Shown here piece by piece: positions 58,401 to 64,000 of a DNA stretch of 64,000 nt (the first letter of the stretch is position 1; the number at the start of each line of letters is the position of its first letter). Below the pieces are notes generated by a model that was not told the origin of the DNA, made no database searches, and saw nothing but the letters and a program-made list of their open reading frames with translations. The stretch is from Azorinus chamasolen. Lineage: Eukaryota > Mollusca > Bivalvia > Cardiida > Solecurtidae. The stretch spans positions 59,440,480-59,504,479 of the forward strand of contig OY755242.1 of assembly GCA_963576725.1 (NCBI GenBank), written 5' to 3'. A program made the translations under genes and the position numbers.

Positions 58401-61400
58401 TGATATGATGGAGATATGATTTACTGTTTATGCCATGCCTCAAAGTGCCTGTGTTCATGCACTATTATAACAACTGATCTTAATTAATATTCATAATGTC
58501 ATTAATTCTTACAAGAATATTCATGGAGTAAAGGTTAATATACCACATGTGTCCCTCTATTGTGGCTATGCAGGCGTCACAACGATGGCGCATACTCCTA
58601 TTGAATCTGACAACAGTGCTCCCTCCCTACAACGGCCCTCTCAATAACGATTCCCTCCTTACAACAACGCATGTCACTGTTTCCAAAACAACAATGCTCC
58701 AGAAACAACTTTATTCCATCGTATTTTCTTTATGCCTCTATCAAACCCTATGTTGTGACCACTCTTTAGAATCGTCACTTTGTGACGATTCTAAAGAGTG
58801 GTCACAACATAGGGTTTGATTGAGGCATAACGGTTTTAGTTCTCGAAATATACCTGATCTGGGGATCTGCAAACAAGCTAATTGTGTTTGATTTTCCCTC
58901 CCTATAACAGTTCCCTCTGAACAACACATACAATCTTCGTATCCCAAAGGGCGTCATTGTAGAGAGGGAGCACTGTACCTGGAAGTGGGATATCTTTCTC
59001 CACTCTTCCTTCTACAGTTTCTCCCAATACCAAAACATCTTTTGTACATAATTAAAATGCAGCTAATAGATATTCATGATGTCATCATTCCTTACATGAA
59101 TATTCAAGAGGGAAAGGTTAAATATTAGTCTTATGTTGAACTGTTTGTGTTTCTTTTTCAGTGTGAGAAGTACCCTGTTGAGAGAACCACCTTCATCACG
59201 GAGTTCATCGAGAAACACTTTGAGACCGACAATGAGGGTAATAATAAACTTCAGACCTGAGTGCACACACCTATCACAGTATATTAACCCATTTCTTCCC
59301 ATATTATTTAACCCATTACTTCATAGGCTATTTTTAAGACCTAACCTCTTTGAATAAATCTACCAAAAAAGAGCATCTACTAGAAAAGAAAAAGTCTAGA
59401 ATTGTGTATTTTTGAAACCATTGTGATTAAAAAAAGCATTTGTTCCTATGGAGCTAATGCTCTATTTATAACTTGTGACTGTTACAGAGGCGTCAGAAGG
59501 CTTCCATATGAAGGAATGGGTTAAACAAAACAGAGGCGTCAGAAGGCTTCCATATGAAGGAATGGGTTAAACAAAACAGAGGCGTCAGAAGGCTTCCATA
59601 TGAAGGAATGGGTTAAACAAAACAGAGGCGTCAGAAGGCTTCCATATGAAGGAATGGGTTAAACAAAACAGAGGCGTCAGAAGGCTTCCATATGAAGGAA
59701 TGGGTTAAACAAAACAGAGGCGTCAGAAGGCTTCCATATGAAGGAATGGGTTAAACAAAACAGAGGCGTCAGAAGGCTTCCATATGAAGGAATGGGTTAA
59801 ACAAAACAGAGGCGTCAGAAGGCTTCCATATGAAGGAATGGGTTAATGCAGAAGGCTTCCATATGAAGGAATGGGTTAATGCAGAAGGCTTCCATATGAA
59901 GGAATGGGTTAATGCAGAAGGCTTCCATATGAAGGAATGGGTTAATGCAGAAGGCTTCCATATGAAGGAATGGGTTAATGCAGAAGGCTTCCATATGAAG
60001 GAATGGGTTAAACAAAACAGAGGCGTCAGAAGGCTTCCATATGAAGGAATGGGTTAATGCAGAAGGCTTCCATATGAAGGAATGGGTTAAACAAAACAGA
60101 GGCGTCAGAAGGCTTCCATATGAAGGAATGGGTTAATGCAGAAGGCTTCCATATGAAGGAATGGGTTAATGCAGAAGGCTTCCATATGAAGGAATGGGTT
60201 AATGCAGAAGGCTTCCATATGAAGGAATGGGTTAATGCAGAAGGCTTCCATATGAAGGAATGGGTTAAACAGAACAGAGGCGTCAGAAGGCTTCCATATG
60301 AAGGAATGGGTTAAACAAAACAGAGGCGTCAGAAGGCTTCCATATGAAGGAATGGGTTAAACAAAACAGAGGCGTCAGAAGGCTTCCATATGAAGGAATG
60401 GGTTAATGCAGAAGGCTTCCATATGAAGGAATGGGTTAATGCAGAAGGCTTCCATATGAAGGAATGGGTTAATGCAGAAGGCTTCCATATGAAGGAATGG
60501 GTTAATGCAGAAGGCTTCCATATGAAGGAATGGGTTAATGCAGAAGGCTTCCATATGAAGGAATGGGTTAAACAAAACAGAGGCGTCAGAAGGCTTCCAT
60601 ATGAAGGAATGGGTTAATGCAGAAGGCTTCCATATGAAGGAATGGGTTAAACAAAACAGAGGCGTCAGAAGGCTTCCATATGAAGGAATGGGTTAATGCA
60701 GAAGGCTTCCATATGAAGGAATGGGTTAATGCAGAAGGCTTCCATATGAAGGAATGGGTTAATGCAGAAGGCTTCCATATGAAGGAATGGGTTAATGCAG
60801 AAGGCTTCCATATGAAGGAATGGGTTAAACAAAACAGAGGCGTCAGAAGGCTTCCATATGAAGGAATGGGTTAAACAAAACAGAGGCGTCAGAAGGCTTC
60901 CATATGAAGGAATGGGTTAAACAAAACAGAGGCGTCAGAAGGCTTCCATATGAAGGAATGGGTTAATGCAGAAGGCTTCCATATGAAGGAATGGGTTAAT
61001 GCAGAAGGCTTCCATATGAAGGAATGGGTTAAACAAAACAGAGGCGTCAGAAGGCTTCCATATGAAGGAATGGGTTAATGCAGAAGGCTTCCATATGAAG
61101 GAATGGGTTAATGCAGAAGGCTTCCATATGAAGGAATGGGTTAATGCAGAAGGCTTCCATATGAAGGAATGGGTTAATGCAGAAGGCTTCCATATGAAGG
61201 AATGGGTTAATGCAGAAGGCTTCCATATGAAGGAATGGGTTAAACAAAACAGAGGCGTCAGAAGGCTTCCATATGAAGGAATGGGTTAATGCAGAAGGCT
61301 TCCATATGAAGGAATGGGTTAAACAAAACAGAGGCGTCAGAAGGCTTCCATATGAAGGAATGGGTTAATGCAGAAGGCTTCCATATGAAGGAATGGGTTA

Positions 61401-62717
61401 AACAAAACAGAGGCGTCAGAAGGCTTCCATATGAAGGAATGGGTTAATGCAGAAGGCTTCCATATGAAGGAATGGGTTAAACAAAACAGAGGCGTCAGAA
61501 GGCTTCCATATGAAGGAATGGGTTAATGCAGAAGGCTTCCATATGAAGGAATGGGTTAAACAAAACAGAGGCGTCAGAAGGCTTCCATATGAAGGAATGG
61601 GTTAATGCAGAAGGCTTCCATATGAAGGAATGGGTTAAACAAAACAGAGGCGTCAGAAGGCTTCCATATGAAGGAATGGGTTAATGCAGAAGGCTTCCAT
61701 ATGAAGGAATGGGTTAAACAAAACAGAGGCGTCAGAAGGCTTCCATATGAAGGAATGGGTTAATGCAGAAGGCTTCCATATGAAGGAATGGGTTAAACAA
61801 AACAGAGGCGTCAGAAGGCTTCCATATGAAGGAATGGGTTAATGCAGAAGGCTTCCATATGAAGGAATGGGTTAAACAAAACAGAGGCGTCAGAAGGCTT
61901 CCATATGAAGGAATGGGTTAATGCAGAAGGCTTCCATATGAAGGAATGGGTTAAACAAAACAGAGGCGTCAGAAGGCTTCCATATGAAGGAATGGGTTAA
62001 ACAAAACTCATCCACACCTAATATATCAGAACCCATCCATTTTTTTCATGTTGAAAATATTTGCTGGTATAAGCTATTGATATCAAATGTTTGTTATTAT
62101 ACCCTCCCCAAAGAAGTTACAGGGGTGCATTCTGGAATCATCTTGTCTGTCTATCTCTCTTGCCATTTGACATTCATCTTTCTATCTGTCTTTGCATCTG
62201 GAGACACAATATTCTCAGAGCTTCTTCTTCTACAGTTTTCTACCAAAATTTATGAATTTGTTTTGTTTTGATCCGACCAATTGTATGATATTTAGTATAA
62301 ATATCGGTATTGGAGACAGGTGGCAGCTTAATGCAGGCTGAAAGTCATGCAGAAAGCTCCTCTCTAGGAGCTTTCTGCATAACTTTCACCCTTCATTAAG
62401 GAGCCACCTTCATCAAAGTACAATGTATCTAAATTCTTCTCTACTAGAATTACAGTTTAGAGAGGTTTTACTGTATTCATTTTGTGTCAAACTTTCCGTT
62501 GTTCTGATGAGATTCAACATCACTTTACATCTGCTTCCAAACTTAACAAAGTATCTCATGATTTTCAACCACCTTTGCTTGCTTTGACTTCATTGTTATT
62601 TACTTCACTTTTTCAGTTGACTTCATTAGTGCGCCATTCAAGATGAATAAGATCGACTTGTTTGAAGGTTACGACAATCCAACATTCTTCTTCCGACCAT
62701 CATTGCGATCTTTACTG
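46054..62717 (+). CDS. anoctamin (TMEM16) family protein, N-terminal part, 3 exons, partial
   Basis: Read as join 46054-46491, 59162-59237, 62617-62717; 205 residues so far, phases 0, 1 and 0. Anoctamins are ten-helix membrane proteins acting as calcium-gated chloride channels or lipid scramblases. Only the cytoplasmic dimerisation domain is in the window: basic run 34-52, RIDYVLV 66-72, LCKEAEVVKLELP 131-143, then VDFISAPFKMNKID and FFFRPSLRSLL. These are family hallmarks. Transmembrane exons must lie beyond 64000. Which anoctamin paralogue it is cannot be decided. ATG 46054 is the first after an in-frame TAG at 46021, but an acceptor at 46033-46034 would also give an open frame, so an upstream coding exon is possible. 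Intron 1 (12.7 kb) and intron 2 (3.4 kb) are repeat-filled. Confidence 0.85.
46500..46645. repeat. family D-like element after the anoctamin donor
   Basis: caatttctcctccaacccct, hairpin actcattagaatcagctctt / gattctaatgagttacaaca, tail aatgcatcctatcagtattc. It begins fewer than 15 bases after the splice donor. Confidence 0.72.
46663..46884 (-). mobile_element. TTAA-C element, reverse
   Basis: aacccattcctccataggct .. tatttatggaggttaa; a perfect hairpin centre, ctcctataggagcaaatgc. Confidence 0.78.
47740..47985 (-). mobile_element. TTAA-A element, reverse, complete
   Basis: ttaaccctttccctgttctg .. atgagggaaagagttaa, 246 bp; apex ggctcctctaggagcc. Confidence 0.85.
48127..48348 (+). mobile_element. 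TTAA-J element
   Basis: gttcaagtgcaggaaacaca .., core gtagaccaagatgagaggg / ctctcatcagggtctgcac, ending gcattgcaagggttaa. Relatives lie near 32300-32475 and 44738-44882. The apex carries a short tandem doubling of ctcatagaggag. Confidence 0.65.
48552..48801 (+). mobile_element. TTAA-H element, copy 2
   Basis: 250 bp: ttaacccttctcttgctatt .. cagcaagcgaagggttaa; apex cagctcctgcaggagctg. Opposite orientation to 25456-25705. Confidence 0.87.
49374..49594 (+). mobile_element. TTAA-A element with deleted core arm
   Basis: ttaaccctttccctcatata .. gaacagggaactggttaa; only one core arm remains (gaagacccagatcagacgg then ctctgtttgc). Confidence 0.8.
49733..50130. repeat. 57-bp minisatellite from TTAA-B interior, about 7 units
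   Basis: The unit joins atatctatataatatataca, tgtatcattgcatgaac and aacgagagcagatactgaca; repeats are 57 bases apart. It starts inside a B element (gctgtagaatcatatctata). A 19-residue repeat ORF on the minus strand is a by-product of the 3n period. Confidence 0.93.
50168..50385. repeat. family D element
   Basis: gcagaggtccagataagata .. hairpin gaccactctttagaaccatc / gattctaaagagtggtcaca .. ctttatctgtagctctgaat. Confidence 0.8.
50496..50582. repeat. 29-bp tandem triplication inside a TTAA-B element
   Basis: Three copies of aggacataatatagatctaa + atctacact, within the B interior. Confidence 0.85.
50833..51058 (-). mobile_element. TTAA-A element, reverse, right end lost
   Basis: ttaaccctttcccagttctc .. 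tgcaaatgcatgaaaaatta; core present, terminal tatgagggaaaggg missing. Confidence 0.75.
51319..52354. mobile_element. 1.04-kb insertion with terminal inverted repeats, in a TTAA-B element
   Basis: Left tgtatcctcgattcctatat.., right read inward tgtatccccttctcctgtat; both continue into ccgttc. It separates B halves ending cttatggaattatat (about 51300) and resuming aatctgattctatagtttct (52360). Inside, 51365-51480 is CpG-richer (ggcgcgtgcgac, ctacgtcaccgc) and ends in a consensus splice donor, aacag/gtaagt, at 51482. No transposase. Confidence 0.65.
52383..52455. repeat. 21-bp tandem repeat inside TTAA-B
   Basis: About 3.5 copies of gccaaagatatatgtgttca + a, grown from the B interior word gccatagccgaa..tgtgttca. 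Confidence 0.88.
52990..53172. repeat. family D element
   Basis: tcagaggtacagataagata .. hairpin caccactctttagaattgtc / cgattcttaagagtaatcac .. acacatttatctgttcactc. Confidence 0.78.
53890..54106 (+). mobile_element. TTAA-E element
   Basis: Left actctttctctgccaatgcc, right tttggcagcgaaagagttaa. Hairpin agtttggatccagatgagat / gtctcatcaggatccaaact. Related hairpins at about 17850, 36510, 45690, 54720 and 56870. Confidence 0.75.
54115..54318 (+). mobile_element. TTAA-I element, copy 2
   Basis: ttaagcctttcaatgctcca .. gacattcaaaagattaa, 204 bp, colinear with 20834-21039. Confidence 0.75.
54409..54659 (+). mobile_element. TTAA-A element
   Basis: ttgaaccaatttcttcatat .. gaacagggaaatggttaa, about 250 bp; apex ggctcctgttggagcc. 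Confidence 0.82.
54786..55015 (+). mobile_element. TTAA-C inserted at the TTAA of an E hairpin loop
   Basis: 230 bp: ttaacccattccctcatatt .. gagggaatgggttaa. Left neighbour aactaggaccctgacgagat and right neighbour gtctcatctagatccaaact are the two arms of one E hairpin. Confidence 0.88.
55605..55930 (-). mobile_element. TTAA-B relative; filled site of the 60-bp hairpin
   Basis: cacctttcattcatataaac .. aacagggaaagggttaac, colinear with 44505-44700, interrupted at 55783-55842. Confidence 0.78.
55783..55842. mobile_element. 60-bp hairpin insertion
   Basis: Perfect 19-base arms cgagggcttggtgcaaaac / gttttgcaccaagccctcg around a 22-base loop. Flanked by atat on both sides; the paralogous locus at 44641-44650 has the sequence without it. 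Confidence 0.85.
56395..56620 (-). mobile_element. TTAA-A element, reverse
   Basis: ttagcctttccctgttctat .. tatgaaggaaagggttaa; a piece of the left interior is deleted; apex ggctcctacaggatcc. Confidence 0.78.
57012..57592. repeat. 48-bp minisatellite, about 12 units
   Basis: The unit joins gagtacttggttggtagacg, ctacacaatcacatttca and taccagtcct. The period is a multiple of 3, so open frames appear on both strands; these are not genes. Repeat S copy 3 begins about 45 bases after the array. Confidence 0.94.
57635..57840 (-). repeat. repeat S, copy 3
   Basis: agtaaaagcagcaatgcgaa .. aactttttacggctgacaca; same orientation as copy 2. Confidence 0.7.
58614..58976. mobile_element. 363-bp CAGT-ended MITE containing a family D hairpin
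   Basis: Left cagtgctccctccctacaac, right read inward cagtgctccctctctacaat. The hairpin tcaaaccctatgttgtgacc..ggtcacaacatagggtttga lies in the middle (58740-58821). Confidence 0.75.
59162..59237 (+). CDS. anoctamin exon
   Basis: CEKYPVERTTFITEFIEKHF and ETDNE, 25 codons plus one base. Acceptor tctttttcag/tgt, donor gagg/gtaata. Confidence 0.83.
59307..59522 (-). mobile_element. TTAA-C element whose right end starts the 59.5-kb array
   Basis: ttaacccattacttcatagg .. aatgctctatttataacttg, then acagaggcgtcagaaggctt .. aatgggttaa, which is repeat unit one. Confidence 0.8.
59485..62006. repeat. 2.5-kb composite minisatellite of 46-bp and 33-bp units
   Basis: Both units contain agaaggcttccatatgaagg and aatgggttaa. 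The 46-bp form adds aacaaaacagaggcgtc; the 33-bp form joins through atgc. The order begins with a run of 46-bp units, then a 560-bp higher-order block of ten 33-bp and five 46-bp units is repeated (59815 and 60375). From about 61300 to 61960 the units alternate with a 79-bp period. Short ORFs in it are by-products. Confidence 0.93.
62310..62473. repeat. family F hairpin element
   Basis: gtggcagcttaatgcaggct .. cacccttcattaaggagcca, apex aagctcctctctaggagctt; the right end agaggttttactgta resembles the CAGT-ended MITE at 43627. Confidence 0.7.
62617..62717 (+). CDS. anoctamin exon
   Basis: Residues 172-205: VDFISAPFKMNKIDLFEGYD then a FFFRPSLRSLL segment. Acceptor tttttcag/tt, donor ctg/gtatgt. 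A family D copy starts about 15-20 bases inside the next intron. Confidence 0.87.
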
Positions 62718-62729
62718 GTATGTAGCATA

Positions 62730-62875
62730 ACCCCAGAGCAACAGATAAATGTGCACACTTAAGTACTAAAATCATCATTTCTGCACAAAAGCACTCTTTG
62801 GAATTGTCTCTTTGAGACGATTCTAAAGAGTGGTCACAACATAGGCTTTGGTGCAGAAATATAAAAAGAGCAACA
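62730..62875. repeat. family D element after the last anoctamin exon
   Basis: agagcaacagataaatgtgc .. gaattgtctctttgagacga / ttctaaagagtggtcacaac; the left hairpin arm is partly deleted. Confidence 0.75.
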
Positions 62876-63449
62876 GTTAAATAAGAATTACTATGCTAGT
62901 AGTTTGGAAGTTCAGCTGTATTTTGGCGAGTTAGAAAAGTTGTTAAATGCGAGCCTTGGCGAGCTGTATTTTGGCGAGTTAGAAAAGTTGTTAAATGCGA
63001 GCCTTGGCGAGCATTTGACTACATGTACTTTTCTGATGAGCCAAAATACAGCTTAACTTTGAAACTACTAGCATAGTAATTAAAGAAAAAGAAAGATTGC
63101 TAAAGCGGTTTCGTCCCCTGAATGAAAATACATGCAAGTGCGATATACATGTACGTGACGTCATATTGGCGTGCAGTGATGTCATCGACTTTTACAACAT
63201 AAACAAACTTGATTTAATCCTTTTATATGGACAAATAGTTGAGACAAAGGTGAGCAAATATGTTAAATTTGATGTTAATGTTTAATTATGCCTTTTTCGT
63301 CCTTCCATTTTCCTCCTATTGGCTGAACCAAACTTGCATCAGAGTGGGTGTCAGTACACATGCACTATACCTCACAAAATACAGTGTTGACGTGGAAAAT
63401 ATTATGCTAGTAGGAAGTGACTGTATTTGGTGACGTTGCATGACAAATG

Positions 63450-63662
63450 TGTGTTCTAAAATCGTCATTTCTCGACCAAACCCTATGTTGTGACCACTCT
63501 TTAGAATCGTCTCTTCGAGATGATTCAAATTCAAATTCAAATTCACTTTATTTCTCTCAGTTCACATTACATTCTAAACAGTGGTCACAACATATGGTTT
63601 GGTGCAGAAATAAAAAAGTTGTTTTTGAAAATATTTTAATTTACATATCTTATCTGGACCTC
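63450..63662. repeat. family D element with an inserted LINE tail
   Basis: The D hairpin (tgaccactctttagaatcgt / ctaaacagtggtcacaacat) is split at 63530 by about 48 bases: (aaattc)3, then actttatttctctcagttca..cattacattc. The attc word occurs on both sides. On the minus strand the insert ends AATAAAG..(GAATTT)n, like a 5'-truncated retroposon. Confidence 0.7.
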
Positions 63663-63754
63663 TGATAACCCTACACAATAAAACATGCATCAACCCTTGG
63701 AACGCTTAATTTTCAAATAGACTTTTCCAAAGTGCAAACATCGTAAAAGACACC

Positions 63755-63885
63755 AGATCTTTCCAAATTTCTTTAACAAACAGGGCAGACCCTGATCAAA
63801 TGGCTCCTATAGGAACTGTCTGATCTGGGTCTACTCTAGTTGCAAATGTATGAAAATACGTTTACATGAAGGAAAGGGTTAACAC
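63755..63885 (-). mobile_element. TTAA-A element, 5'-shortened
   Basis: Core gcagaccctgatcaaatgg / gtctgatctgggtctactc and right end tgaaggaaagggttaa at 63866-63882. Confidence 0.7.
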
Positions 63886-64000
63886 CCTCGCAAACAAATG
63901 AGACCCTGGTAATTAACTGTAGGTCTGGATCTAAATAAGATGCTGAGTTTCTGGACATCTCAATAGAATCCAAACTGTTTGACACCCAGGTTGTATTTGT

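Noticed and set aside
59815..61289. Repeated ORFs with NAEGFHMKEWV-type units on + and their antisense partners.
   Set aside because: They are readings of the 33-bp unit in the TTAA-C-derived array.

Overview
ORGANISM AND SETTING. This is nuclear DNA of an invertebrate animal, most likely a bivalve mollusc. The host genes are made of small exons with GT..AG introns. The DNA is AT-rich and packed with short palindromic DNA transposons. It also holds a CR1/Jockey-type LINE whose ORF has a PHD finger and a 2A-like motif, and the gtccgtccgtc / aaggtcaaggtca repeat style often seen in molluscs. No prokaryotic or phage feature is present. Species cannot be fixed from the sequence alone.

HOST GENES. 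(1) CARS2, mitochondrial cysteinyl-tRNA synthetase, on +, 1984-31545. Thirteen exons can be read; all splice phases join and give 599 codons plus a stop, with HIGH, KMSKS and the four zinc ligands intact. A poly(A) signal follows at 31634. (2) The N-terminal part of an anoctamin (TMEM16) gene on +: exons at 46054-46491, 59162-59237 and 62617-62717 encode the cytoplasmic dimerisation domain. The membrane part lies beyond the right edge. A decayed partial copy of its first recognised exon sits at about 44351-44502. The only other long ORF is the LINE at 2527-6105 on -, lying antisense in CARS2 intron 1.

REPEATS. Nearly all remaining sequence is transposon-derived. Working family names used here: TTAA-A (about 250 bp), TTAA-B (about 235 bp), TTAA-C (about 230 bp), TTAA-E, TTAA-H (250 bp), TTAA-I (about 205 bp) and TTAA-J end in ttaaCCCTTT-like termini and insert at TTAA, so they are probably piggyBac-like MITEs. 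Family D is a long hairpin that lies against splice sites several times. TA-flanked elements with pogo/mariner-style termini occur at 15573, 23716, 26138, 29535 and 35721. A family with 7-bp target duplications is at 18530 and 42805. Helentron-like elements (K) have a 5' hairpin, a 3' hairpin and an end near CTCTTGTTT. Minisatellites lie at 27.9, 44.9, 49.7, 57.0 and 59.5-62.0 kb; three of these have clearly grown out of MITE sequence.

MOST INTERESTING. Several hairpin families with unrelated arms share the same apex, GCTCCTATAGGAGC, and four or more share a stem that carries one conserved mismatch. MITEs seed minisatellites repeatedly. A filled and an empty site define a 60-bp hairpin element. 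One TIR-only palindrome shows a 7-bp target duplication. The LINE couples an N-terminal hydrophobic segment to a 2A-like motif.
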